64,000 nucleotides of DNA from Pycnopodia helianthoides (GCA_032158295.1 CM063246.1:19216991-19280990), one strand, 5' to 3'. Positions 51,301 to 58,491 are shown, counted from the first letter of the stretch. Numbers and translations: made by a program. The notes: generated from the letters alone by a model not told the origin.

Positions 51301-54300
51301 GTATTTTGCCATGTGAAACAACTGATCCATCCATGGGGGGCCAGGAGAAACAAGTCGTAAATCTATTGACACGGCAAAAAGACAAATGGGCAGTTAAATT
51401 GTAGCAACTTCCGACCACGAAGCAACCAATTTGCTACGCTCCATGCCCCCGGGCTCGCAACCCGCCATAATGTCTAGTGGCAATAAATTATTTGAAGCTC
51501 AAAGTATTGGCCTCAAATCGATTGTTGAGAATTGTCATCAGTTTATGTCACACGTGAACAGTTATTTTCAACTGTGAACAATGATTTGTTTTGAATGAAC
51601 CTTTGGTACTGGAGTTTCTTTAGTCCTTAAACTTTCAATTCCAGCTGTCCCTAAGCCTATGAATTAAAATATGAATAAAAAAATCTGTATTTATACAACG
51701 TCTTCACGCTTTATAATTATGTTTTGATTGCAGCGGATTTCGCAACTCTGCTGTCAGTACCTGTTTTAATAGCGATTCAACACAACAGACCGACAGTACT
51801 GAAGACTGACAAGCACAGTACGTCGCTAAGGCCTTTCACAATTCTTCAAGCAATACTTGTTTAATGTTACCTAGGCAACACTAAACAAAAGTTGTTGTTT
51901 GTTGTTGTCTATTTTTCAAGTGCCTCAACACATGCTGAAGGTATTGAAGAGTTTCGTGGACGTATTACGTCGTTGATAAAAAAGAAAAGAAAAAAGAAGA
52001 CGATTCACCGATTCTTAAAGACAGCCCTTGCATTGTTGTCCCAAGTGGCTATACTGTCTTTCCACGGTCTGCCTTTTTTAGTAGTCGTATAAACTCGTGC
52101 GCATCGCCCAACAAGTGTATTGCCCAAAACACGTTGTGTAAACTGTGCAGAAAACTTTGAAGATAGCCCTGGGGCTGATTTCACAAAGAGATACGAACCA
52201 TCTTTATAAACTGTGTATCAATCTTATTATAGCAAAGCAACGTGTGATGTCGCAAAACAGATCACTATGTGGGGATATGGGGATACTGAAAACTCATTTT
52301 AAGATGAATCTTAGTGCTTCGTGAAATCATAGAGAAAGGACCCGTGGATTCTTTCTCTGTGGAGGAATCAAGCCATGGAGGCCCTTCACTTTTGCATAAA
52401 TACTACTAGAGTGACAGTACAGCACTGAGGAAGAACCCTACATAAAAATAGGGCTGCTTTGAAGAGAGCCGTTCACAAACCCAGGTTGTGTTAGTCTCTC
52501 TATAAAAGCAGCACCTCACCCTCTATACATAACTTAACTTCCTGGTCAAAGTTGACCCGGATCCAGGTCCCGTAGAGACTGACCACTTTATGGGTCAGTC
52601 CGACCCGGAATATTTGTCCAAATGGCCATACTGACGCAAAGTCTGAGTTAAATTCACACTTTCCGGCCGGGTCAGCATGACCCACAAATTGGTCAGGCTC
52701 CCCCCCCCCCCACTGGGACCCAGAATCCGGGTCAACTCTGACCTCTGACCCGGGAGTTGCTATGGCGCCCCCAACCCCTCCAGACTCCAACGAGTGTGAA
52801 TCTTTACAGCGAATACCACCTACTCTGCTGTATCTATAAATAATCAGAAAAGAGACACCCCCAAATATATATATATATATATACATAAACAACAATAACA
52901 ACAACAACAACAACAAAAACAAGCAAACAACAACAAATCCTCGATCTGTTTACGCATCTAAAAATGACAGTCTGAAAAATGTGAAGTTGTTTCCCAACAG
53001 GAACTTTTGATTTCAGTTACCACGACAAAGTCTGTGAAAAAAAACAACAATGGTATGGAGTGGTATAGTAATAAGAAATGTATACATTTTTTGAGTTACA
53101 GGCAATGTCTATTAAAAGCATGAGTGAGGATTAGAGAAAATTAAAAACAGAGCTGAAAGGGGGGAATAGCAAAGTAATGATTTTATTCTCAGAAAGTATT
53201 ATGATCAACATTACTTTACTTTGAACTGAACGTCCGAAACCGCTTCCTTGTTATTGCCAGCCCTGTTTTCTCGCTATTGCTAGTTCCATTGGTAACAACA
53301 AAGTTATAAAAGTATTGGTAGAGTTTACAGCCCGGTAAACCTATAAAACACAACTTGTTTATGGCATTCCTGACAGCGTGGCTCTAACCAAGTTGGGAAG
53401 GTGGTGCATTCTGCTCTATACAAGCCAAGTGCCTTGTGGGTGACACCCACGCCTACATCCTTGCGGACTGTGAAGGGAACCCTGTTTCAGCCCCAGGAGT
53501 TGGTGGCAATGTGCCGCCCTGGTGACAGTGGAGTTGGGTCGAAAGCCCAAAATCAGTTAAGTGCAGCCCTCACCATGAAGCGGCCGTCTGGCCTTGTGAG
53601 TTAGGCAATATTTCATATAAAAAAACCAAAAAACAAATACAAAAACTGACAAGTTATAAAACTGACAAGAGGAAAATATAAAAGAACGCCAATAACAAGC
53701 ACTCCAAAAAGCAACGGCCCGTAAACAACATGTTCCTTGAATGTGCCTTTCTTTGTAGCAATTTGTGCAACAAACAGATACAATTTTAACTGCAATTTAT
53801 TAAAAAAAAATCTTCAAATTGACAGCTTAAAATGTTATAGTACAGACATTGCTATCTAAACAGGGTTTTAAAGCCACAAATTGTTCGTTTTTTAGTTTTG
53901 GCTGGTTTTGAGAAACAAAGGATAAAAAATCTACCCCCTACTTAAATTTGTTACCACTCGATCTACAAATTGGCTTATTTATGGCAGCTTTCCCAGCAAT
54001 GACGCAATAACTTGTCAATAAACAGTGTGCGTATTTCTCTTCGGTATTATGATGCAAGACGGAGTATAACATTTGGCCAATTGTTTTGCTAATCTTAAGG
54101 CATAAATTAAAAATATTAGATTTTTTTTTAAAGTGCACCGACATCTTACTTTGATCTTGCAGCAATATTTTATGGTAAAAACATCATGATTTAAAAACAA
54201 CTTAAAAAAAAAAAAAAAATCAAGTGAAAGTGAGAAGTGGTATGCTTTAAGGGCCTTGTTAACCACAACCATTAAGGCCCAAACAATATTTGCTTTCGTT

Positions 54301-55365
54301 TTCTTCATTTATTTACTTAGGCATATTGACTACTTTTTCTTGTTTTTGAAAAGAAGCGCTAACATAATATGAGGAAATAAAACTATTTCCTGCTTACATT
54401 GTATTCAAATACTAAGGGAAATTATTAGTCATTTTAAAAATCATTCATTTGAACCGGCACTCCGTCAGTTTATCCGTAAAGTTGTACAAAAACCCTCCCA
54501 ACCTTAATATATATTTAACAAAATAATACGGAATTTTACGAATAAAATCTGCTCAATCCAATGGGCAACGATTAGGCTCAGTTTACTAGTGAAGTCGAAA
54601 TTCCCGATCGTTTCTTAATTCCATGTTTGTATAGCATACTCTAGCTTTTCTTAATAGGTATGGAAACGAAATTAAAAAAAAAAATATTGTAAATTTGTTG
54701 TTGTCAACCCCCCTTTTTCAATTCAAAACGGAAAGGGTTGATTATGTTAAAATCATTTTAAAAGTTAACTCATCAGACGCTTACCAAAAATTACTTGAAA
54801 TTGGTGTAGAAAAAAACCCCACTTATAAAAATAAACACTCCTAATTGTAGTGTTATGCAGACAATTGTGTTAATTTAATCGGTACAATTTGACACTTAGT
54901 TTAAAAACATAATCTCCTTCTAATCTAAACTATCAGCGTTTCTGAACTGCAGGGGGGTGGGGTGGGTAAGAATGATCCGAGTAACAAGTTTCATTTGAAG
55001 AAACCATGTTATATAATGAATTCTGCAATCCGTATAAAATACACAAAACATTTAGAAAGGAAATGACACGTTCCACACATTACCATGAATTTCATGTTGG
55101 ATGCTTGCGGCACCGTCTCTCCCCGAAGCTCGTTATGTTTATCCAAGAAGTCGGCGATCTCATCGGCGGACAGGTCGGCCGAGGTGGCGGTCCTCTTCTG
55201 CCGGTGCCCCTGCCTGACCTCGCTGGGTACCGCTCCGTGGCCCAAGTCAAAGAAAGACTTGTTGGAGAGGCGAACGTTCCCCCCGGATGCCTGGATCATT
55301 GCGAAGAAAACTGAACATAGTACTGTAAGGAGAACCATTGGTGTAATCCCGAACGGTCTCAACAT
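36000..55365 (-). CDS. Membrane-anchored CAP-domain protein with ShKT, EGF-like and SEA-like regions (17 exons)
   Basis: Coding exons on the minus strand, in order: 55365-55084, 47175-46927, 46680-46571, 45754-45663, 45522-45493, 44583-44491, 43555-43436, 42799-42773, 41939-41756, 41657-41523, 41424-41299, 40486-40428, 39697-39591, 38038-37818, 36715-36454, 36340-36291, 36055-36000. All introns are GT-AG and phases agree throughout, except one extra base in exon 9. The total of 2,203 bases gives about 733 residues once that base is discounted. Domains in order: signal peptide (1 to ~27), propeptide ending RQKR (55-58), CAP domain (~66-218), Cys-rich hinge, EGF-like, ShKT (287-325), three Thr-rich/EGF-like repeats, SEA-like region with RRRR, transmembrane helix, basic tail. 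CAP proteins are secreted or surface proteins with varied roles; this family's function is unknown to me. The exon set is my manual model; exon 8 (27 bases) is the least certain. Confidence 0.85.
36454..36715 (-). CDS. Exon 15: membrane-proximal stalk and transmembrane helix
   Basis: YLDQDVLLEAIQENMDNLTT begins a helix-strand pattern (LNVSVSVQGV) that would complete the SEA-like fold, with N-glycosylation motifs NLT and NVS. A Pro/Thr/Val stalk follows, then about 28 hydrophobic residues (LSTVVVIAIVVAVVVALACT onward) and the first cytoplasmic residues. The orientation is type I. Donor GTAAGT, phase 2. Confidence 0.85.
36794..37174 (-). mobile_element. MITE of the TTAAAGGAACATTACAG family
   Basis: Inverted-orientation relative of 14476-14868, lying in the intron between exons 14 and 15. 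The left end (TAAGGAATATTACAGAATTGG) has changed; the right end CTGTTCCTTTAA is degraded. About 380 bp, containing GATGGCCGATCGATC. Confidence 0.8.
37175..37817. other. Intron 14 remainder
   Basis: Intronic sequence with a short cluster of TTCGTTCGAACGAAGATGAT and CTACGTTTCGATATATCTAC motifs that are partly self-complementary. The 96-codon plus-strand frame here has no motif and lies within the intron of the minus-strand gene, so I do not call it a gene. Confidence 0.4.
37818..38038 (-). CDS. Exon 14: SEA-like beta strand and polybasic RRRR loop
   Basis: Contains GYPEPYSGRSDAFLVMFLV, a strand typical of SEA-like folds, then SAGSTSRRRREAE, a strong furin-type site, and SIRRRETG a little later. 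SEA modules of mucins usually self-cleave at a G-SVVV site; none is visible here, so a proprotein convertase may do this job. The acceptor is AAACAG|A and the donor GTACAC is weaker than the others. Exon phase 2-1. Confidence 0.7.
38136..38291. mobile_element. MITE with ACACTCTAAAA ends and GACCCGG repeats
   Basis: The left end ACACTCTAAAACCTCCCGG is inverted at the right end as CCGGAAGGTTTTAGAGTGT. The interior repeats GGGTCAGAATTGACCCGG-like motifs. Relatives in the window: about 41040-41254, 46838-46900 (fragment), 52517-52765 and 57416-57782. Lies in the intron between exons 13 and 14. Confidence 0.8.
38479..38570 (-). mobile_element. 3' tail of a non-LTR element or SINE
   Basis: An AAT microsatellite followed by TAATGGAGACTTATAAAGCG in this orientation is the reverse of the GCGCTTTATAA...(ATT)n tail found at 3' ends of many marine invertebrate retroelements. 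Only the tail is recognisable. Confidence 0.4.
38780..39063. mobile_element. MITE of the TTAAAGGCACTGGACAC family (diverged)
   Basis: The right end reads ACCAAAAGTATCCAGTGCCTTTAA, and the left end (TTAGAGGCAATATATACTTTTGG) is its diverged inverse. The inside contains CTCAATTGGTCATCGAAGG, shared with 59951-60852. I recognise this family from sea-star genomic DNA in general. Located in the intron between exons 13 and 14. Confidence 0.75.
39591..40486 (-). CDS. Exons 12-13: start of the SEA-like membrane-proximal region
   Basis: Exon 12 (40486-40428) reads HEREQVRYGVIVILLADIND and exon 13 (39697-39591) reads WDYIEPYLIRFIAYIVTSFC and NDRFELCCPGDGTKNT. The alternation of beta-like (YGVIVILLAD) and helix-like stretches, ending in a Cys-containing 'VTSFC', resembles SEA-type modules of invertebrate surface proteins. 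The domain name is an inference from pattern, not a profile match. Splice sites and phases (2-0-2) agree. Confidence 0.6.
41040..41254. mobile_element. MITE of the ACACTCTAAAA / GACCCGG family (left end lost)
   Basis: The right end reads CCCGCAAGTTATTTTAGAGTG. The interior contains CTTGACCCATTTCTTGGTCA and several GACC/GGTC motifs. The left inverted end is not clear. It ends about 45 bases from exon 11 of the CAP-domain gene. Confidence 0.65.
41299..41424 (-). CDS. Exon 11: Thr-rich linker and EGF-like repeat 3
   Basis: Phase 1-1 exon of 126 bases: TVLTTQAPTTACPSVTCSNG followed by GTLDSASCACQC and TSDYQGDTCQ. Only its first few codons match exon 10; the remainder has diverged, so this is the older neighbour that was present before exons 9 and 10 split. 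Confidence 0.85.
41412..41878 (-). repeat. 233-bp tandem duplication covering one EGF exon plus one intron
   Basis: 41412-41644 and 41645-41878 match base for base by eye apart from one extra A at 41811. The unit contains a 98-bp intron and the EGF-encoding part of an exon. Phase 1 at both ends means the duplication adds one complete repeat. The identity of the introns shows it is very recent or an assembly artefact. Confidence 0.9.
41523..41657 (-). CDS. Exon 10: Thr-rich linker and EGF-like repeat 2
   Basis: Phase 1-1 exon of 135 bases reading TVLTTTTAQPTTTN and then an EGF-like module CPSVACSNGGTFDAASCECQ followed by CLPGYQGSTCQ. It has a strong acceptor with pyrimidine tract and donor GTAAGT. 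Together with its 98-base intron it is part of a 233-bp direct tandem duplication. Confidence 0.85.
41756..41939 (-). CDS. Exon 9: Thr-rich linker and EGF-like repeat 1, with a frameshift
   Basis: Begins with a mucin-like linker (DPTTAGPAQTNAATTAANVA) and continues into CPSVACSNGGTFD. An extra base at 41811 (plus-strand A) then shifts the frame. The otherwise identical exon 10 lacks that base. The exon is 184 bases long where 183 would keep phase. As sequenced, the shifted frame reaches the donor out of phase. It may be a sequencing or assembly error, an allele, or a broken repeat. Confidence 0.7.
42225..42580 (-). repeat. Interspersed repeat, reverse copy of 30735-31070 family
   Basis: Shares GGAAAACTATGGAAAGCCAT and CATGCCAACCAGCGCGGTTT with the 30.7-kb copy in reverse orientation. 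Both ends are rich in GGTTGGC / GCCAACC and AAGGTCTATAGTTG. It lies within the intron between exons 8 and 9. Confidence 0.6.
42773..42799 (-). CDS. Exon 8: 27-base micro-exon (tentative)
   Basis: The sequence after a strong pyrimidine tract and ATACAG encodes ADQDPGYVC and is followed by donor GTATGT. It preserves phase 1 on both sides. Because phase 1 to phase 1 skipping would also keep the frame, it could be an alternatively used exon or not an exon at all. Confidence 0.5.
43038..43426 (-). mobile_element. MITE of the TTAAAGGAACATTACAG family, abutting a splice donor
   Basis: A well-preserved copy: the left end TTAAAGGAACATTACAGAA and the right end TTCTGTAATGTTCCTTTAA are inverted. It begins ten bases into the intron that follows exon 7, so the donor GTGAGT is followed by TCA and then the element. 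Confidence 0.85.
43436..43555 (-). CDS. Exon 7: ShKT (SXC) module
   Basis: Residues 287-325 contain six cysteines at 288, 295, 306, 317, 321 and 324. The ending CPALCDTC gives the C-x3-C-x2-C pattern diagnostic of ShKT modules. In other proteins this module is a common extracellular add-on of enzymes and surface proteins and does not by itself imply toxicity. The donor GTGAGT at 43430-43435 is followed three bases later by a MITE. Confidence 0.85.
44016..44187. mobile_element. MITE with GAGCCCAATTTCATAGAGC ends
   Basis: The left end GAGCCCAATTTCATAGAGCT and right end AGCTCTGTAAAATTGGGCCT are inverted and 172 bp apart. Same family as 13023-13226. Intronic. Confidence 0.75.
44491..44583 (-). 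CDS. Exon 6: EGF-like module
   Basis: Reads CAQVCENCGTLDSDACSCSC then PNGFYGSDCG. Cys spacing and the GxxGxxC-like ending fit a compact EGF-like fold of the kind found after CAP hinges. I used the upstream AG (ACCAG|TTTGTG) because the next AG, 12 bases further, would give an immediate stop. Confidence 0.75.
44647..44830. mobile_element. MITE with ATAGACCTTTTTGCACATGACGTCA ends (truncated quote)
   Basis: The left end includes TGCACATGACGTCAT and the right end TAATGACGTCAATGCATAAT; they are inverted over about 20 bp. Related ends are at 45284-45376 and 58355-58491. The TGACGTCA in each end is also a perfect CRE/ATF-type octamer, so these elements scatter such sites. Intronic. Confidence 0.65.
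45284..45376. mobile_element. Partial MITE, TGACGTCA family
   Basis: Shares ACCGCGCGTAC, TAGATGGCGGCGTGATGACG and GCATAAGGTCTAT with 44647-44830. Only the right half is clear. It lies in the intron between exons 5 and 6. The 119-codon plus-strand frame running through it is not supported as a gene. Confidence 0.55.
45493..45754 (-). CDS. Exons 4-5: CAP end and cysteine-rich hinge
   Basis: Exon 4 (45754-45663) reads GNYAGTKPFLTGTPCTQC then DGGIGQCYANQC, the classic hinge that follows a CAP domain in CRISP, PI16 and SCP-type proteins. Exon 5 (45522-45493, only 30 bases) adds LCSTHSEEC. It has a good acceptor (GTACTCAG) and donor (GTAAGC) and keeps phase 1, so the small size is credible. Confidence 0.75.
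45860..46500. other. Intron 3, with a GC-rich repeat-like patch
   Basis: Contains TGACGTCACATTTCGAGGCT, similar in reverse to 56380-56410, and an inverted pair around CAGTGACCTGCCAGATG and the sequence GTTTTGGCGGTAGT / ACTGCCAAAACG near 46065 and 46152. These look like pieces of old inverted-repeat elements. No exon was found. Confidence 0.4.
46571..47175 (-). CDS. Exons 2-3: core of the CAP domain
   Basis: Exon 2 (47175-46927, 83 codons) carries VWDDTLATMAQQWSDTC, GQNLY and the CAP1 signature CGHYTQ. Exon 3 (46680-46571) completes it as VVW and adds CAMSFCPTASG and the CAP2 signature CNYGPPGNYAG, which crosses into exon 4. The His of GHYTQ (174) and the His of HNELR are the two conserved histidines of the CAP cavity. 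Domain length (about 150 residues) is normal for the family. Exon 2 is phase 0 at both ends; exon 3 ends in phase 2. Confidence 0.9.
46838..46900. mobile_element. Fragment of the CTCTAAAA / GACCCGG MITE next to exon 2
   Basis: CTCTCTAAAAACTCCGGGGT followed by CAGAATTGACCCGG matches the left end of 38136-38291 and 57416-57782. Only about 60 bp remain, ending 27 bases from the donor of exon 2. Confidence 0.6.
48016..48502. mobile_element. 487-bp MITE with GGGTGCACCC ends
   Basis: The left end GGGTGCACCCCACTAAATAA and the right end TATTTGGTCGGGTGCACCC are inverted. CTAT flanks both sides. Two relatives are at 55621-56065 and 56696-57083. All three contain GAGCTCGACGCTCTGTTTT and CTTGAACTTTTATTCTCTGC-like text. 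Located in intron 1 of the CAP-domain gene. Confidence 0.85.
48937..48986. repeat. 50-bp nearly perfect palindrome with no loop
   Basis: Bases 48942-48981 form an exact 40-bp palindrome centred between 48961 and 48962 (core TTCATGCATGTACATGCATG). One mismatched pair and four more matching pairs extend it to 50 bp. It lies in intron 1 and is not part of any MITE end seen elsewhere in the window. Confidence 0.95.
49413..49778 (+). mobile_element. MITE of the TTAAAGGAACATTACAG family
   Basis: Fourth copy in the window, same orientation as 14476-14868, with ends TTAAAGGTACATTACAGAA and TTCTGTAACGTATCTTTAA. It lacks about 25 bases (the AGAAATATTTC stretch) near the right end. Located in intron 1. 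Confidence 0.8.
49780..52515. other. Intron 1 sequence without recognisable features
   Basis: AT-rich, with no MITE ends, SINE boxes or splice-compatible exons. Short plus-strand frames (66-81 residues) have no motif. Confidence 0.4.
52517..52765. mobile_element. Diverged MITE of the GACCCGG family
   Basis: Contains GTCAAAGTTGACCCGGATCC, GGGTCAGTCCGACCCGGAA and CAGAATCCGGGTCAACTCTG, the internal motifs of 38136-38291. The CACTCTAAAA termini are not intact. A C-run of about twelve bases lies near 52715. Confidence 0.65.
52861..52935 (+). repeat. AT and AAC microsatellites
   Basis: An AT run (about 52866-52883) is followed by an AAC-rich tract to about 52935. Confidence 0.8.
53370..53605 (+). 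mobile_element. SINE body without tRNA head
   Basis: Matches the minus strand of 15540-15750 over more than 200 bases (shared text includes GCCTACATCCTT and GACTGTGAAGGG). The tRNA-like head is not visible upstream, so the copy is 5' truncated. The 67-codon frame within is part of the SINE. Confidence 0.65.
53610..55083. other. Intron 1, distal part
   Basis: AT-rich with several A- and T-runs (for example near 54123 and 54204). No exon or repeat end was identified. Confidence 0.4.
55084..55365 (-). CDS. Exon 1: signal peptide, propeptide and start of CAP domain
   Basis: I chose the ATG at 55365 because it gives a standard signal peptide (MLRPFGITPMVLLTVLCSVF followed by FAMIQA, cleavage likely near residue 27). 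An in-frame ATG 60 bases upstream would place charged and polar residues before it. Residues 55-58 are RQKR, a furin-type site, which would free the CAP domain starting near residue 66. HNELR at 77-81 is the first CAP signature and holds a conserved active-site-like His. The donor is ATG|GTAATG, phase 0. The following intron is 7.9 kb. Confidence 0.85.
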
Positions 55366-55620
55366 GTTGAAAAGTTGAGAAATACTGGTGTTACCAAGCC
55401 AAATCCAATTGACCCATGTAAACAAATTTCGGAGTGGAACTCCGTGTTGCTTGATCTACAATGAAATACGAAATGTGTACATACCTTATTATAATGTTCC
55501 CACTGACTTGGTGCCAACAATGGTAAGTCTACCATGCGTAACGCCGAACAGTTTATTCAATGAATTGTTGGGCTTCTTTTGTTAAAACGGATCCCCCCCG
55601 ATGACGGTATGGTCACACAA

Positions 55621-56065
55621 GGGTGCACCCCACCAAATAATCTCCCGTGGCACACAGTGCAAAATGCTAAATATTCAAAAATACACAAAAAATACTTAAA
55701 AGTCTCACAGCTTTTAACTTCAAAAGGAAAGCTATTAATTGACTCTTGAACTTTTATTCTCTGCTCAATTTGATATGGGGAGTCCCTGGGCCCGTCGAGT
55801 TATTCTAATTTTCAAAACTTCCATAATCAATCTTGAAAAATGTCCCTGCACCTCTCAGCAAATAGGACCATATTTTCAGGCCCTATGTCATCCAAAATAC
55901 CTCAAGTCAGAAGTCAACAACCCCAGGTTACAATTGGGCAACATTTTTTACACTGAAACACTTTCTGGGGGCTCTCAAATCTGTCTAATATAGAATTATT
56001 TGAGGGCCTACAAAAAATGAATGAGCTCGACGCTCTGTTTTTCTCCTATTTGGTGGGGTGCACCC
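55621..56065. mobile_element. 445-bp MITE with GGGTGCACCC ends
   Basis: The left end GGGTGCACCCCACCAAATAA and the right end CTATTTGGTGGGGTGCACCC are inverted over about 20 bp. The flanks (CACAA and ATAAG) do not show a clean target duplication. Lies about 250 bases upstream of the CAP-domain start codon. Confidence 0.85.
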
Positions 56066-56695
56066 ATAAGGCCATTCATCAAAGTTGATTTTTCGAAACA
56101 TTCAGAAAAAAAAGCTTGGAAATAAAATAATGATGTGGCCCAGCACACCAGCGTGATAGCGTCCTCTTGTGTTGAAGAAGCAAGAGGCAGAATAGACTGG
56201 TCCCCTGTCCTGACCGCATGGATAAGGACAGGCACCGGTCTCTTAATTGCGGTAATATATGTAAGTTCAAATAATAGACTACGACTCTCCATCCATGTGA
56301 ATAGGATGCGAGGTCAAAGGTGCGTTTGTCAGGATCCCTCCAAACGCTCAAAACCGGTCTCTGGCGTTATTCACGCACCTCGAAGTGTGACGTCAGATGT
56401 TCGGGCTGGAGGCAGAACAACTTTTGAAGTCGCCATTATTTTCTCCAATATTCGTCCACAAAATTCTATAACATGTTGCCATGGATTCACTAATCATATA
56501 TACATTTATATACAATCAGTATCAGACTATAGTCAGAAATACTTACAACTTGTTTGGGTAGAGCACATAAATAACTATTGGCTATCAGTAAGCTAAACTT
56601 TTAACGTTTATTTTGGGGAGTATAAGAATAATGTGACTTAGCCCGACCATCCGACGTCACACTTCAAAGCTCGTGATTAATCTTAGGGTGCACCC
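56066..56695. other. Intergenic stretch between two GGGTGCACCC MITEs
   Basis: Contains ATAGCGTCCTCTTGTGTTG near 56157 (related to the AGCGCCCTCTTGTG end motif seen elsewhere) and two CGACGTCACACTT-like motifs near 56387 and 56651 in opposite orientation. The 153-codon plus-strand frame spans several repeat pieces and has no motif. Confidence 0.4.
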
Positions 56696-57083
56696 CATCA
56701 AATAATCTCCCATAGCATACAGTGCAACATGCTAAATACCCGAAAAATACTAAGAAATCTCACAGCTTTTAACAGTAAAGGGGAAATTATTAATTGACTC
56801 TTAAACTTTTATTCTCTGCTCAATTTGATATGGGGAGTCCCTGGGCCCGTCGAGTTATTCTCCCTCCAAATAAAAACACCCCTACACAGGTGTAATTTCC
56901 AAAACTTCCATTGTCAATCTTGAAAAATGTCCCTACACCTCTCAGCAAATAGGACCATTTATTTTAGGGCCTATGTCATCCAAAATGGGGCTCTCAAATC
57001 TGTCTAATATAGAATATTTAGAGGGCCAACAAAAAACGAATGAGCTCGACGCTCTGTTTTCTCCTATTTGGTAGGGTGCACCC
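56696..57083. mobile_element. 388-bp MITE with GGGTGCACCC ends and TTA flanks
   Basis: Ends GGGTGCACCCCATCAAATAA and TATTTGGTAGGGTGCACCC. TTA lies immediately outside both ends, which fits the 3-bp TTA/TAA target duplication of PIF/Harbinger-type elements. Shorter than the 48-kb and 55.6-kb copies because of an internal deletion near 56983. Confidence 0.85.
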
Positions 57084-57415
57084 TTAGATACCGACCTTCA
57101 GAACCTACCGGTTGCCTGATGTGCCAAAGTATAACCTTTGACCTTTATTATACTTTTGCCCGTACCCGCACTTACAACACCACGGAAGTCGCTAATCTGC
57201 GTGTATGGGTATGGTACGACGGTAAGACCGTGCCGTAAAGAGAGACAGCTATAATGAAGCCCTGTCCAAGGAGCTAATCATAAAAACAATTAAATAATAA
57301 TAACGATACCATCAACTTCTGTTTTTCGATTCCAAACCTGTCTTCCAATAAATTAGCAAATGAAACGACCTTCAATAATCTTGTCTTTCTTTCTCCTTTT
57401 TCTCCAGCGCATTGA

Positions 57416-57782
57416 CACTCTAAAAAAAACTTCTGAGTCAGAATTGACCCGGATCTACGTCTCGTGTGACCTGACCCATTTTCTGGGTCAGTATGACCCG
57501 GAAGCAAATTTATGTTCTGCAGCACACGCTGGCTACGGAGTCAACAGTTAAGGGATAGGGAAGAACAGCCTATCCCTTAACTAATGACTCCATAGCCGAC
57601 GTGTGGTGCAGAACAAAAACCGCGACCCGGAATCCGTGTCAAAATGACCCGGAAATGTGTCAAAATGACCCAGAGCCCGAGTTTCAATCCCATTTTCCGG
57701 GTCAGCCAGACCCGGAAATGGGTCAGGCCCCACGCGGGACACGGAATCCGGGTCAATTCTGAACCAGAAGTTTCTAGAATGT
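57416..57782. mobile_element. 367-bp MITE of the CACTCTAAAA family with a long central hairpin
   Basis: The left end CACTCTAAAAAAAACTTCTG and right end CAGAAGTTTCTAGAATG are inverted. The centre holds arms 57514-57560 and 57569-57614, inverted copies with a few mismatches around an 8-base loop (core arm GTTAAGGGATAGG). The longest copy of the family here. Confidence 0.75.
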
Positions 57783-58354
57783 AGGAACCTCACCGTGATA
57801 TACGCTTTAATACTACCAGCAAATAGTCGTTGGTTGAAACTTCCTATCATTCCGTATCCCTGGTATTTGATTTTCGTGTGGATTTTAGTGCTTGACTCTA
57901 TCTGCATTTATTGCTGGTACGAAACTCATTACCAGATGTATACTGAAAGTGATTTTTCCCTACTTTGAATGGTTTATTATTACTATAATTTTTTTATTTT
58001 TATGATTTAAACAATAAAAATACATATTAAAGTGAGAAAAATATATGATTCCAGACATGATTCCAGACATTAAATGTGAATTCTCCGTGGCACATGTAAA
58101 CCTTTTTGTGTGTTTTTCGTTTTGAAAACAGCATTCACCTGTCAACATTCGTTCAGAGAGAAAACAATTGTAAAGTAAATTTTCAGCGAAAATTGGGCCA
58201 AGAACTTTAAACGATGACGACAAAAGCGTTTATGACGTGCAGGTTGGCATGGTGCCAAGTTATTGACGTACATTGGGGATTTATGCTCTCTGATTCCCTT
58301 AGCCCAGCCGGTCCATAGTGACGTCACACTACAGGTAGTGTCTTCACACATTCT
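57783..58354. other. Intergenic DNA without recognisable features
   Basis: AT-rich. ATGATTCCAGACATGATTCC near 58045 is a short tandem. No gene. Confidence 0.4.
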
Positions 58355-58491
58355 GTATGGAACTTATGCATTGACGTCATCAAGCCGCCCTCTTAGAGGT
58401 AAAAGGATAACGTAGCAATGGAAAACGCACATATTATGTACGCGCAGCGCATTGAATCGGCCGGTGAGTAACGCCATATGCAAAAGGTCCT
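58355..58491. mobile_element. MITE of the TGACGTCA family
   Basis: Left end TTATGCATTGACGTCATCAA, right end GCCATATGCAAAAGGTCCT, and an internal ACGCGCAGCGCATTGAATCG similar to the reverse of 44647-44830. About 137 bp. Confidence 0.6.

Noticed and set aside
56135..56596. 153-codon plus-strand frame
   Set aside because: Runs through several repeat fragments, contains a low-complexity IYIYI stretch, and has no family motif or splice context.
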